Translations under genes and position numbers: made by a program
Source of the DNA: Pseudopyrenochaeta lycopersici
Taxonomy: Eukaryota > Ascomycota > Dothideomycetes > Pleosporales > Pseudopyrenochaetaceae
Length of the DNA: 64,000 nucleotides
Assembly (NCBI GenBank): GCA_003313425.1
Contig: NHZP01000005.1
Coordinates: 372,001-436,000 of the forward strand
Reading direction: 5' to 3'
Part shown: piece after piece, positions 32,558 to 43,976 of the stretch
Layout of the letters: the number at the start of each line of letters is the position of its first letter
Position numbering within the stretch: the stretch's first letter is position 1
The notes under the pieces: model-generated
What the model was told of the DNA's origin: nothing
Seen by the model: the letters and a program-made list of their open reading frames with translations, nothing else
Databases searched by the model: none

Positions 32558-33698
32558 ACTGTCCTGGATTCGGGAGCTGCCTCAAGGTATGCGGCAACTA
32601 AGATCTTTTATAAGAAAGTCATGCACAGGTGGTGGGGCACTAAACGGCCGCTCTAAGATCCAATTTGCGCCGAAAGGTGGACCGTGTAGCTAGCTGAGCG
32701 GACCCTTATATACAGACGCGATCATACAACCATTTTACCGACCAGGAAGTAGCCGCGCGGCGGACATCATCGTAGATAGCCTACCACGCATGGAAAGAGC
32801 TTGTCGCGAGCTCCAATCAGTTGCATTCTTTGTTTGCGCCAAGCGAGACACCAAAACCCGAGGTTCAACGCGATCGCGATAGATGAGGGGAAATCGAAAC
32901 GCCTCTAACGTGGAACCAATTACATTCATGTCGAACGCAGACTTGGTCGGGTCTAGCATGCGGGGCACGCGTTGGTTACACCTTGCATGCTGGAATGCTG
33001 TATAGAGGTAATGACGGGGCCAGAACAAGAAGTACAGGAAGTCCATACATCCCCTTCACCTTGAAACTACCTTGTCATCTCATGATATTTCTCCACATCA
33101 ATTCCTGGTTGGGAGGCGGGTTCGGTTCCAATTGGTGTGTGTCTGTGGTTGCGTGAGGAGCCAGTGCGGAACGAATCAAAACACGTGTATTATCCAACGG
33201 GCCTCCTTCGGTGCTATTCCGGCAAGCTACGCACTAGTGGGGTGGGATAAATTTGGGGACACGGACTGAATTCGGCGGTGTTACTGCCAGTTTGAGAACG
33301 TTGGCTGTCCATTTCGAGGATGGAGTACCCTTCGAACTGCAGCATAACGTCCCGGCAGGACGGTCAGCTCTAGTGCGACTCCTTTGAAGGATCTCGTGAA
33401 ACAAGCTGCACGTGGCATGCAGTGAGTCGACTAAGGCGAGTCGACTTTTTTGAACTGAATCATTTGGAAAGAGTAAGAATCCGGGCTTTTCCAAAACTTG
33501 GTGTGGAATGAGGTAGCAAGACTTCTAGATTAGGAAATTCGCATCATTTGTATAGTAGTCGATGCGTCGGTGAAACTGTGTGGAGTTGTAAAAGCCGCGA
33601 GAATCGGTTGATCGAATATTGAAATCTCACATGAAAACATCATCAGTTACACCTTGCAAAAGTCGACGTATAACCGCCGCCTGATAAAGCTTTCAAAG
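32558..33698. other. Intergenic, no gene seen
   Basis: About 1.1 kb lies upstream of the P450 gene. Open frames on both strands are short and featureless. A P450 promoter is expected near 32560-32800. Confidence 0.45.
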
Positions 33699-34892
33699 CT
33701 AAGCACCGTGCAACTCGCACCAGCAGATGTACAACCCTTTGGACACGGTCAGTATATCTTGTATATGCCGATGCTGCGCAGTTATTTCTTTATATGTCTG
33801 GAAGCCGTCCGTGTCTTTCACTGTTTGATAATCCATGCAGTGATGGCTCCAATAGAGAGTTTTTATAAGCGGAGCGTGTTGTACATAGCCTTCGCCATCA
33901 TCATCGTTATTTCTTCCGCGGAGCATGCGGAATGAAAAGTCCGGCTCAAGCAAAGAATCCTTTCGGTGATATCCCTGTTTTTGCTTTCGGTCAAGCATGT
34001 GCTGTCGCATTACGGACACAGTGTCCAACATCCTCCGTAAACGAGGTTGGTCGAAGATCCAGTATATCGACATAGATATGAGGCCCTCTACTTTCAGCAA
34101 CGGTTCAACCCAGGAAGCGATCCAAGGCCGCACACAACTCATTTTCTCTTTCTCTCAGGTCAAGTATTGGTCTAGAGAGCCCGATCCGGTATCATTCGAC
34201 ATAGCAACTGTATCGACTGTTAAAAGGAGCGTTTGTAGCTGCATGCGTGAAGTGGACATCAATGTACAGAGGTCGGCAAAATGGTGATACGCGTATTGCA
34301 ACACCAAGGAGTCTGTGCATCTACGTGTGGCTGGATAATGAGCCTCGGCGGTCCCTCTCATGTTGTTGGCTTCGGTTAAGGCCAACTGCAAAGTTCGAAT
34401 CAAAAGGAGTGATGTCGCCGGTCTGTCACAGAGAAAAGCGAAAGCAGTCGGAATACGGTAATCCGCCGTGAAACTGAAGATGTTTCTGTTGTAAAAAGTA
34501 TCCCTCGCCTCATAGTAGATCTGCTTGCACACCTGTAACAAGCAAACCTGAATTTTACAGGCCAGAGAACTTGCATGTGAGTATGCAAGCTGATAGGTCA
34601 TGTGGACAGTGTCAGGCTTGTTCATAGGGTCGCTGTTAGATAAGACCAAGTCGATGTCGAAGGCAGGCACAGACCAGATTCGCCGGTGAATTCGAGTGCG
34701 CCGTGACGGATACATGTTGTAGATTTCTTTGCAGGAACTGTGTGTGTGACTTGATCCATGACGAATTGGAACATTGACGACCGCACATTCAATGGATTTG
34801 ATGTCGCGTACGAGGACATGTTCGTAGATGAGATCGCGAATCTCTCGGGGGAGTTGCAGGATTCGCGAGGATTGATCAAAGTTGATTTCCAT
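33699..34892 (-). pseudogene. DUF7730/F-box-like protein with an in-frame TGA
   Basis: The ATG at 34890-34892 opens a frame whose product begins with an F-box-like segment, LPREIRDLIYEHVL (residues 14-27). It continues with a Cys/Leu-rich middle (LLQVCKQIYYEARDTFYNRNIFSF) as in fungal DUF7730-type proteins. After 245 codons it meets TGA (34155-34157). Beyond the stop the same frame continues for 151 more codons without interruption and keeps a plausible protein (CVRPWIASWVEPLLKVEG). No GT donor lies near the TGA that could splice it out. I read this as one gene of about 400 codons carrying a nonsense mutation. Alternatives are a sequencing error or a truncated but functional form. A transposon sits 110 bases upstream of the start. 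Confidence 0.65.
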
Positions 34893-35002
34893 TGGAATAC
34901 TAAAGGCCTTGATTCTTCGGAAATCCTGTCGTCAACCATCAGAAGCTTCAGAGATGGATGGAGGGGAACTATGATGCTTGTTAGCCGTAGCGCCTTGCTA
35001 TA

Positions 35003-35047
35003 CCGAGGCTCACCTCGTAACGCCCGGCCCCTCGTAACGCCCGCTCC
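35003..35047 (+). repeat. Left terminal inverted repeat
   Basis: These 45 bases are identical to the reverse complement of 37082-37126. They are GC-rich, with an internal 13-base direct repeat (ctcgtaacgcccg). Confidence 0.95.
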
Positions 35048-35091
35048 TTAACAATTGCACGGTTTTTTCAACACTACGTATCTCAACCAAT

Positions 35092-36975
35092 ATGGACCCA
35101 GTTATAGATGCGCTTACAGCTATCAACTCCTTAGAGTCTGGAGAAGATATTAATTACACAAAATTAGCGAATACCTATGGCGTTGACCGTAGAACGATCG
35201 CAAGGCGGCACCATCTCATTTCAACCTCGCGAGAAGTCAAAGCTCAAAATTAACAAAATCTCCATCCACACCAAGAAAAGGAGCTCATCCAGTACATCAT
35301 CCAGCTCACTAAGCGAGGCCTGCCACCTAGCAGGGCTATAATTCGAAACTTTGCGTCTCAAATAGCTAAAAAAGAGATTAGAAAGAACTAGGTTAATCGC
35401 TTTGTCAAGCAGCACATTATCCATCTTATCTCTTAATATGCAGTTAGTATGGATAACAGCCGCCACAAGGCTAATTCCTTCAATAAGTATAGCCTCTATT
35501 TTAAGCTTTTAGATGATAAGATCAAGCAATATAAGATAGAAGCTCAGCATATATATAATATAGATAAAAAGGGGTTCCTATTAGGAGTAATAGGCAGGTT
35601 AAAGAGGATATTCAGCAGGACCTTATATAAGCGGGGGAACTATAGATCCTTTATCCAGGGTAGTAACAGAGAGTAGATTACCTTAATAGCCTGCATCTGC
35701 GCGGATGGATCATCTCTAGAGCCTGCCCTAATATTTCAGTCAGCCTCATGCTCAATCCAGGACAGCTGGCTGCAAGAGTTTGATCCTAAGGATGATCAAG
35801 CTCGCTTTACCTCATCTCCCTCAGGATGGACAAACAACGATATAGGCCTAGCATGGCTGAAACAGGTGTTTGATCGCAACACTAAGGCAAAAGCTCGATC
35901 CTCCTATCGATTACTCATCCTTAATAGCCATGGATCTCATGTTTCTATAGATTTTATTAACTATTACGACTAAAACAAGATCCTCCTAGCTATCTATCCT
36001 CCTCACTCAACCCATAGCTTACAGCTACTTGACGTGAGCATGTTCAAGCCTCTCTCACTCGCGTACTCAGAGGAGATCTCACAGTTCATGGAGAGAAGCC
36101 AGGGGCTAGTCTCTATCAGCAAAAGAGACTTCTATCCTTTCTTCAAAGCAGCCTAGGCAGCTTCATTTAAAAAGGAGACCATCCTTAAGGCCTTTAAGGC
36201 AACTAGCCTATCGCCCTTTAATCCTAAGGTTATCCTTAAAAAGTTCAACACCAGGCTAGCTATGCAGGGGAATATAAGCGATAGTGAGTCCTTAGAGCTG
36301 AGTGCTAGGAATTAGAGGGAGCTAGAGGCGCTAGTACGCCACGTTGTCACGCATCGCGAGGATAAAGGGGCTAGAAAGCTCAGCAGGATCTTTCACCACA
36401 TCTGCACTAAAAAGGCTATCCTTAAGCATAAAGTAACAGCTATAAGAGGCGCTCTTATCTATGAGAGGAAGCGCAGGAAGCAGAGCAAGGTCCTCCCATT
36501 ACAGCCAGATGAGGACTATCATGGTAGTGCTGTATTCTGGTCACCTAAGAAAGTAAAGGAGGCACGTGACCGACAGGAGGCTAGAGCTCGCAAGGAGGAG
36601 GAGCAGCAACGTCAAAAGCTTAAAGCAGCTAAGCATCGTAAGGAGCAAAAGCAGGCCAAGGCTGAGATGGTTCAAGCAAGGCGAGTAGCTAGGGCTGAGG
36701 CTAGGTTACTGAGGCAGAGGGAAAAGGCAGATCGAGCTGCTGATCAGGCCGCCAGGCGGGCTGCTCGCAAGGCTGCAAAACGACTCAAACAAGCTCTCAA
36801 ATTGTCCCAAAAAGGAAAAAAGAGCAGCCTTAAAACTGCTGCAAAGGCTGTTACTAGAAAAAGGCAGGTTGTGAGGCCTCGCAGTGTTGAGAAGGCCGCA
36901 GGTGCAGAATCAGGCCTACCGCCTGTTTTGTCACGTGGCGGCCGCGAAATCAAAGCTCCTATCAAGTACCAGTAG
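35092..36975 (+). pseudogene. CENP-B/DDE (pogo-type) transposase with seven in-frame stops
   Basis: From the ATG at 35092 one frame of 628 codons runs to TAG 36973-36975, broken only by stops at 35251, 35389, 35434, 35674, 35971, 36154 and 36313. There is no frameshift. The N-terminus has a psq-type helix-turn-helix (YTKLANTYGVDRRTIARRHH). The DDE core shows YNIDKKGFLLG (first Asp), a second motif that reads NSHGSH where the family has DGHGSH, and HSLQLLDVSMFKPL (third Asp). A long basic coiled tail follows. Every stop is TAA or TAG, as produced by CAA/CAG or TGG codons through C-to-T changes in CpA context, the RIP preference. The element cannot make its own transposase. Confidence 0.9.
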
Positions 36976-37081
36976 CTCTAGATAGCTATTAGCCTTATGA
37001 ATCGATCCACCAGAAAAAATCGCGATAATAGCTATAGTATGAGGCTCAATAGCCTCAAGTTTGTTGATGGGTTTGATGTTC

Positions 37082-37126
37082 GGAGCGGGCGTTACGAGGG
37101 GCCGGGCGTTACGAGGTGAGCCTCGG
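37082..37126 (-). repeat. Right terminal inverted repeat
   Basis: This is the exact inverted copy of the left end, followed by the duplicated TA target. Confidence 0.95.
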
Positions 37127-37845
37127 TATTCGGTCCTAGTCTGCTCACTGGGATGGCCCAAGCTTTGTCGCTCGTTCGCACTTCAGTTTCCTCCCGCTTA
37201 GTTGTCAATATCCCCTACTTTTTTTCGGCGGTATGCGTATGCGACCACATCATTGAAGATAACTTTGGAAGGTCTCCAGATGTATCTGGTCGATCACGTG
37301 TAGCATCGAAGCCTAATCGGAGAGCTTCAAGCGACTTTAATGAATGCTGCCATACCAGACCAAGATCTCCAGCTATCTATTGACCTCGCTTCCTAATTGT
37401 GCTTACACAACTGCATAGACACCCTGACGCCACCTTATAACATCCTTGGCGTAGCGTGGCGTGGGGGTAGCCTATCTCTTAATTAGTTACATGTGAATAC
37501 TCTTTGGAAAACTTCTGCTCTGGTAACCCAAGCACCTGAGTAAGCCCCCGAGTAGAAGGTGAGGCCTCTTCTTAAGAAAAAACCGGCTCTATCATCAATA
37601 AACAGCACATGAAATTGGTGCTTCCGAACGGGCTTGAGAATCCCTGATTCCAAAAATTCTGCAGAGAAGGTTATTTGCAGAATGGTTGGACCATAAGAAA
37701 AGTGTGATGCAGTCAAATTGAGGGAGGGAGAGACAACGCTTTTGGTGGGGAGATATCCTTATATAGGTATGATCATGATCTATTCGTAAACAAATATAAC
37801 CCTAAAAAACACAATCATTGCTCGAATAAATCTGTCATGGGTCAC
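37127..37845. other. Intergenic, no gene seen
   Basis: This lies between the right end of the transposon and the 3' end of the GH27 gene. A 76-codon frame begins at 37153, but nothing supports it as a gene. Confidence 0.45.
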
Positions 37846-39416
37846 TTAAAGCTCATCTCTCTTCCTCAATGCAGCCTCCCTAGACCTCAGCCTGTATACA
37901 CCAACTGAATGCCTGGCAATCTCCGCAGTAAAAGTACCACTTGGTTCCAGCGTGCCAACCTGGCTACCGATCAAAGCCGGGTGGGCGTTCTTGATACCCT
38001 CCGCATAGCTCGTGTGTGTAGCATTGAACCTGGTGGTGCTATTCGCTGGAACCTCTCCAATGGTGCCATTGAGAATGGCCGCAGCTTCAGCCTCGTTCAT
38101 ACGGTTTGCCCACAAGTCGTAGACGTCCCAGGTCTGTGAAAGTTCGGGAGGAGCACGGTATGCGCCTGCTGTGCGCTCGTCGAAGAAGACCTCATTCATA
38201 GTGACATTCATGTTCATTGTGGTGTTTGCGGCATTGAGGAGGGCTACAATGCGATCACCATTGCTGAGCGAACGGGTCCAGAGAGAAATTTCACCTTCAC
38301 CCGTCTCATCGGGGTCAGTGAAGTAACGCCATACACGTTTGGCTGCGCCAGCTGACGTATCCTGGTTGATCGCAATGATGGCAGGGTTGGAATAGATGGC
38401 CAGGTTTGCAGGTGACAAAGTGCCGACGTTTGTGCCGATGAGCAGGGGTGAGGAATTGATGGCCCACATGCTGAAGTGAACAACGTATTCGGAGTCAGAT
38501 TGTCCACCGTTGCCAATTTCCAACATATCCATGTCATTGAAGTACCCAGACATTGTGCGAGAAGTAATCGCGGGCATCTTGTTTAAAATGTTCATAACCG
38601 AGCAATGGAAGCCAGGCCATGCGCACCCAACCGCCTCCGTGCACGGGCAGCGATCATCAGGTCGATTAAATGAATCGTAGATATCGCCCGACATTCTTCC
38701 GGAATTCGCGATTCTATATGCCCAATCGTACGGATCGTCGTTGCCCCAATTGCACATTGCGTATACCATTTCCCGTCCGGTCTGGTTCAGGGCATCAGAC
38801 ATGACCTTATAGCGGTCAAAGGAGAGCTTTGGCGTTCCGGATTGGCCTTGGTTGAAGCAGTTGTCATATTTGAGATAGTCAACACCCCACTCAGCCCAGA
38901 GGTCTGCATCTTTCTTCTCATAATCAAGCGATCCAGGGAATCTCCCGCAGGTTAAGACACCAGCGGAAGAATAAATGCCAAATTTGAAGCCCAGAGCGTG
39001 GATTTTGTCGACAACAGATTTAATACCACTGGGAAATTTGTTCTCTGAACATGTATAAGCATGCATTCTCTCTAGTTATGAAAATGGAACTTACCGTCTG
39101 CGATCAAGTAGCCGCTCTCATTTCTGCCAACAGCCCAGCAGTCGTCCAGGACGATGTAATTGTAGCCAGAGTCTCGAAGGCCATAATCGACCATGTCTTG
39201 CGCCGTGGTGAGCAACAAGCTCTCGTTGACATCACAGTGGAAAGCGTTCCAATTGTTCCATCCCATTTGCGGGACTAAGTTGAGGCCATTGTATGAGGAT
39301 GCCCCAGGAATGACAACAACAGGATTTTCGTTGCCAGTTTGCCTGCGCACTTGGTGGTATGCGGATGAGGTCCCAAGTAGAAGAGCCGTCGCAGCTGCGA
39401 ACTTGAGAGCGACCAT
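37846..39416 (-). CDS. Secreted alpha-galactosidase, glycoside hydrolase family 27, two exons
   Basis: Exons are 39095-39416 and 37846-39044, giving 506 residues. The intron of 50 bases has a GTAAGT donor and TTCAG acceptor. A signal peptide (MVALKFAAATALLLGTSSA) precedes the GH27 start NLVPQMGWNNWNAFHC. The nucleophile is Asp168 in YLKYDNC, and the acid/base is most likely Asp228 in GRMSGDI. The barrel is followed by a C-terminal beta domain (VGVYRLR). The enzyme removes terminal alpha-1,6-galactose from raffinose sugars and galactomannan outside the cell, so it belongs to plant-material use. Many N-glycosylation sequons (NNT, NST, NAT) fit secretion. It looks intact and of normal length. 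Confidence 0.93.
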
Positions 39417-40019
39417 TGTAACGATATCGTTGTGTAATGATAACGGAAGAGTTTTGAGTGTTGAAGCTGCCGTGCTGATCGATCTGGATGTGGCCACCGT
39501 CCCGGTCTTATATCAAGATCTCAGGCTCATCTTCACCTCCGGACCTTACCCATCTTGCACCTCTCCGCAACATCACAGCGACCGTCCGCGGCGGAGGACG
39601 GAAGCACCTTGCATTTCCCGAATGAGAAGACTGCCCGCAACATCGTCATGGAATCGAAAAGTCTTGTGGTCGGACCGAGAAACTTCGCGATGATCTGCAT
39701 GGAAAGAGCGGGGAAAGGTCGTGGGCACCATGGCGATCCAATCAGACCACTTCTAGCACTATGCATCTACTCCACATGCAGCTTAACCCCACAAAGCGAT
39801 AACTGTTGGGCTTGCCAAGGGAAAAATGCTCAGTATTTGGGTGAGGGTTGAGGCTCAGAGCCTCATAACGGTCCGTAGAAGGAGCGATGAACGGAGACTA
39901 GGCTGCTTTGGGAGGTACACCCGCTACCCGCACGCCTTGTAAACCTCCGATGCGCACTTGACTCTTCGCTGGTGAAGCCACTCCCGCGTGTCTAGTCCAT
40001 ATTTGCCTGTGCTGCCGCT
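39417..40019. promoter_or_regulatory. Divergent promoter region (GH27 / F-box-like)
   Basis: About 600 bases lie between the start codons of two divergent genes. The frame upstream of the GH27 ATG is open but without another ATG. No defined motif is claimed. Confidence 0.45.
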
Positions 40020-41248
40020 ATGGAGACCTTACCGCCTGAGCTTCGCGAAAAGATCTGTTCGTACTTGCTTCATCGCATCGACCGCTCGGCGGTCGTCACA
40101 GCTCCCATCTCCTCCAAGGCAGAACGGTCCGACATCTATCATCTGCGTCTGACAAGCAACCGCATCAACGCAGGTGCCTCAAAGGCATTCGTTCAGATAG
40201 TGGGAGACATTCCTACAGCATTAAGAGAAGAGAGTCTTTACAGCTTGGCAAGACTTGTTGAGTTGGCGGAAGTTGGCAAGACCGTGACATGCCTGACGTT
40301 CGATGCATGTAAGCTGTACATCACAGAGAGACAGACACTGAAAGAACTCAATGCACAATGTCACCATCGCGAGCAGTGGGTCCGGGCCAATCTACGCAGT
40401 AACTTATCCGCTATTATGCGCAAGACTCCGCGGCTCCGTCACCTGATATGTACATTGGACGCTATGCAAGAATCTAGATTGCTGCGGTTCGGAGGCCAGC
40501 AGATGTTCGCTTTGGAAAGAAACGTGAAGCATATGTTTGATCCCATGCAAGTGAGTGCTTTAGATCACGAACACCGGCGGAGGTCTGATGATGGTTGTAG
40601 TACATTCAGCCCGCACTTGAAATGTCGAATCTCGACAAGACGCTTGAGACAATGGCAATCCTACACGTATCATTCGAAGGGTTACAAAAAGGAGGGCCCT
40701 CGAAGAAAGTCACACCGCTCATAGATTGTCCGATGCTAACGCACCTAACACTCAGCCTTTCGGGTTTCGAGATCTCCAACTTTCTGGTCCGCTGTCCAAA
40801 TCTCACTTCGCTGCACCTCGTTCTCTGTGATGAAGGCAAAACATTTTATATGGGATCAGAGATTCTCAACATTCAGTCAGGCCTTCGCTCCTACATCTTG
40901 AGCGCTAAAGGGCAACACGTCAACACTTCCCTTCTGCTGCAACGCATCGTTCTGGTATCAATCAAATTTGTATCTCTACCATTGCTTACGATTCGCGACA
41001 TGACTATTATACTGGACACCAAATATCGCATCCCTCCCCTACCTGGCGATGGTCGATTCAAGGAGTTGGTGTTTGAAAACGTGAAGTATTGCTTCACGGA
41101 CAAGATGGCATCAAATGGTCTGAGTAAACCGATAGAACTGGACCGAAAATGGAAGGCCCTCCCGCGGTTGTGTGAACGGGCAGATTGTGTTCGTCTGATA
41201 TCCGCCGAAGAACAAAGACTCCTGCAGCCATCAGATTGGGAAGGCTAG
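40020..41248 (+). CDS. F-box-like / leucine-rich protein, two exons
   Basis: Exons are 40020-40550 and 40601-41248, giving 392 residues. The 50-base intron has a GTGAGT donor and TAG acceptor. The first residues, METLPPELREKICSYLL, are an F-box-like helix. The second exon shows leucine-rich units: MLTHLTLSLSGFEISNFLVRCPNLTSLHLVL. Fungal proteins of this design are candidate SCF ubiquitin-ligase adaptors that bind SKP1 through the F-box (family knowledge), but this one has no recognisable substrate domain. No signal peptide or membrane segment is seen. Confidence 0.8.
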
Positions 41249-41588
41249 ACATGATCCATGAGTGTGCACTGTCTGAGTAGGTGAGTCTGATGGAAACCCA
41301 GGAGATCACATATTTGATATAGTTTATCATCCGTTGATCTTGCATAAACTGATGCATTTACGAGCTATAAATCTATTTTGCTAAATCAATCTTGCTAAAT
41401 CAATCTGTGCTCAAGGCACGTTCTACGCTTGCGGATCGATTCCGTATGTATCCGAACCGCGAGACAAATCGGATATAATATATGAATAAACAAGAAGATG
41501 ATTTTGAGAATCCAATCGAAGTATACACTCTTTATCTCCTTATCGTACAATTCTTATCATCCACCGCCATATGATTCTGTCCCTTCCA
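41249..41588. other. Intergenic, no gene seen
   Basis: 340 bases lie between convergent genes. A short direct repeat (tttgctaaatcaatct-like, twice at 41377-41405) is the only structure noted. Confidence 0.5.
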
Positions 41589-41864
41589 CTACCTGCTGCT
41601 TGTCTCCGCCTCATCTGCCTTTGCTGATTGCCCTTTAACTTCATCCATCTCAATGATCTCCATGCCCCAACGTTCAAGCTGCGCGCGGCAATCCGCCCAT
41701 GCCTCATCGTTGCCTTTGAAAGAGAAGATGTACGGCGCATTGTTCGGCCCTTCTTGCGTAGCGTTGTACACGTCGGCGCGGGAATATAGTGCTTGGCGTT
41801 GTGCGCGGCAATGGCCGATTGTGTGGTCGATAGGGTTTGTGATTGCGGTGGTGATTGGCGTCAT
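41589..41864 (-). CDS. Small hypothetical protein, 91 residues
   Basis: This runs from ATG 41862-41864 to the stop at 41589. I do not recognise it. The sequence looks protein-like: two amphipathic stretches (TIGHCRAQRQALYSRADVYNAT and a second with NDEAWADCRAQLERWGMEIIEMDE) with a repeated CRAQ(L)ER/RQAL theme, then a Ser/Glu-rich tail. There is no signal peptide. The frame is open upstream to 41981 without another ATG. It could be a small conserved protein or an exon of a longer gene. Confidence 0.5.
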   Translation of the reverse strand: MTPITTAITNPIDHTIGHCRAQRQALYSRADVYNATQEGPNNAPYIFSFKGNDEAWADCRAQLERWGMEIIEMDEVKGQSAKADEAETSSR

Positions 41865-42407
41865 TTGGAGATTTTCGAGTCCTTCGGTTGTATTGTATTT
41901 GATATCGGTATGGAAGTACAAATATAGTTGATGTGTGTAGTGTTTGTAGTTTCGTAATAAGATGAGAGCTGCGAAGTACACGGCAATTTATAGGATTGAG
42001 AAATTAGCAAAACGTGCGGGCCTCAATATTTTGTCGCACTCGAATCTTCCTTACGAGGTGCCATGACAGGGTACTGCCACTGTGGTGTTGCGTTGTTTAT
42101 TGTTAGGAGAAAGTGGTGAGATCTGGTGGTGCCATCATTTGTCTCAGCCTCATCAACACGCGACGCAGGAACGCAACGCCGAAACAACGTTGCAATGGCA
42201 CCGCAACTCGCACCGGAAGTCAATTCCGGTAAAAAATAATAATAGTAAATTCGAACTGAATTCTGACGCAAATACTGAGTAGCGTGTAGCTATGGGTATC
42301 CCTGAATATTGACACAAGACTGACATTGACCCAAGAAGAAAAACAGAGCATGAGAGCAAGAAGAGAGGATGATGATGAAGCGAGAAACTGCCGGATATCT
42401 CCACATA
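41865..42407. other. Intergenic, no gene seen
   Basis: This lies upstream of the 91-residue gene and downstream of the caspase-like gene. No gene or repeat was recognised. Confidence 0.45.
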
Positions 42408-43976
42408 TTAAATTTCGTAATCGACATGAGATGAATTCGATACTGGTGGCGAAAGCGGTTGCGACGCCTCTAGGTTCCGCCTCTTCGCAAATGGCATGGG
42501 CTCGTCGCCTTCGTAAACACGCTTCTGCGGCGAGCTGGTCGAATCGATCTGCATCATCTCAGAAGGCGAGGCGTCATCCATCCTCTGTGACAGTATCCGA
42601 CTCTTCCTCCTCTCTTCCTTTTTCTTGACTGTGAACTTCTTCCATTGTGTGATCACGAACATGAACAAAGCAACATTTTCGAAATACCGTCTCGGCGGTG
42701 CAGGCTTGATACCTAACCATTCGATCGTTTTCAAGCCCACCAATGGCTTATTCTGGAATGCTTTTGCCAAAGTGTGGATCATGCACTCAATTTGATCCTT
42801 CTCAAGCACCTTATCTCGAAGACCGAAACGCAAGGTCAGATATGCATTCGGTGAGAGCTTATGTGTTGATTCCTGCAGTGCCCTGGCCTTCTCAATATCA
42901 GTTTTCAGTGGTGCAAGAAAGATATGAGATTCCGTGTTCTGCGTGGACTGGATACGAGACCAGACATGAGAGGGTGTGTCGGAGCGGCGTTTGTCGACAA
43001 GGATGCGTTGGTTAAGACTATCGGTGGAAAAGGGTCGATCGCCGTACTCTTGGAGAAGCTCGGCCAGGGCATCTATGAGCGCTCGTGTGAACGAGTATTC
43101 GCCAGGTGATGCGGTTGTCTGGTCAATTGAACAGGCACTTAGCAATTCGAATTTCTTCATATCCGCCTTGCTGGATTTGACGAGGTTGCTGGAGTAGCAC
43201 GTGTCAAGGATAGTCAGGACATCGCTCTCGACTTCCTCCTCTTTGAGCTTCTCTTCGACCTTGTTCCAGTTGCAGCGCGCAGCTTGATTCCCATCTCCGA
43301 TAGACGGGTTCCGGCTCGCTGTAAGCTCCAAACATCTCTTTTCGTCATGGAAGATACCATGGCCAGTGTAGTACAGGATGAGAAGGTTACGTCGGCCGTC
43401 GTTGTCTCGAATAAAATCACTAACGTGACTGTTCAGCTGGTGCTGGGGCTTTCTATCGTTATTCAACTCGACGGTTTTGGTGTGAAAGTGGAAGCGGTCT
43501 CTGAATAGAGTCTCTAGTTCTTGTGCCTAGTAGACTAATTAGCAGGCCGCAGTGTGAGTGCCGTGTCCTTGTGGACGGACCTCCTTCCCAGTCTTGAGCT
43601 CGTCTAGATCGTCTGCCCATTTGATCAAAAGCACTGCAACTTGGGAGTATTCATCCCACACGTTCCAGCTTTTGGGGCTGGCTTTTTCCCACCACTCTTG
43701 CATCTGAACCGCGCTCTCCTGGTATGTGACATCCTCTGGGCTCAACTTGCTTTGCACAGGAGATTCGCCGTTCTGCGAGCAAGACACTTCATGGTCTGAT
43801 TTGCCTTCGATGGACTGAATTCGTAAAATATCAGTGTGGACCAGTTTGTTTGTGGAAGGGTTCGAGTTCGAGTTCGAGTTCGAGTTCGAGTTCGAGTTCG
43901 AATCATGTTTGGGAGCAAGCTCGGCTGCCATCGCTGCCTCAACTATGCGAGCCGCAGCGCTTGCCGAAGCCGCCAT
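42408..43976 (-). CDS. Caspase-like (peptidase C14) protein, two exons
   Basis: Exons are 43581-43976 and 42408-43526, giving 504 residues. The 54-base intron has a GTCCGT donor, a GCTAAT branch-like site and TAG acceptor. The caspase-like core has its catalytic His188 in LILYYTGHG and Cys242 in ILDTCYSS, with the expected beta-strand contexts. The N-terminus (residues 1-60) is Ala-rich and then carries seven Ser-Asn pairs coded by a hexanucleotide repeat. The C-terminus is basic then Ser/Pro-rich (KKKEERRKSR, KRVYEGDEPMPFAKRR), possibly nuclear. Fungal C14 proteins take part in stress response and regulated cell death (family knowledge). There is no metacaspase zinc-finger prodomain. Substrate is unknown. 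Confidence 0.83.
43861..43901. repeat. Hexanucleotide microsatellite (ttcgag)x6.8, coding
   Basis: Nearly seven perfect copies of ttcgag lie in exon 1 of the caspase-like gene, where on the minus strand they encode alternating Ser-Asn. Length changes by whole units keep the frame. Confidence 0.95.

Larger units (their letters stand above)
35003..37126 (+). mobile_element. Fot1/pogo-type DNA transposon, 2124 bases, inactivated
   Basis: Perfect 45-base terminal inverted repeats (35003-35047 and 37082-37126) start CCGAGGCTCACC. TA on both sides (35001-35002, 37127-37128) marks the Tc1/mariner-type target duplication. Each end contains ctcgtaacgcccg twice as a direct repeat. The inside carries one long degraded transposase reading frame. 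It is inserted 110 bases upstream of the start codon of the gene at 33699-34892. Confidence 0.95.

Noticed and set aside
34155..34157. TGA as part of an intron in the F-box-like gene
   Set aside because: No GT donor stands close upstream on the coding strand that, with an AG, would keep the frame.
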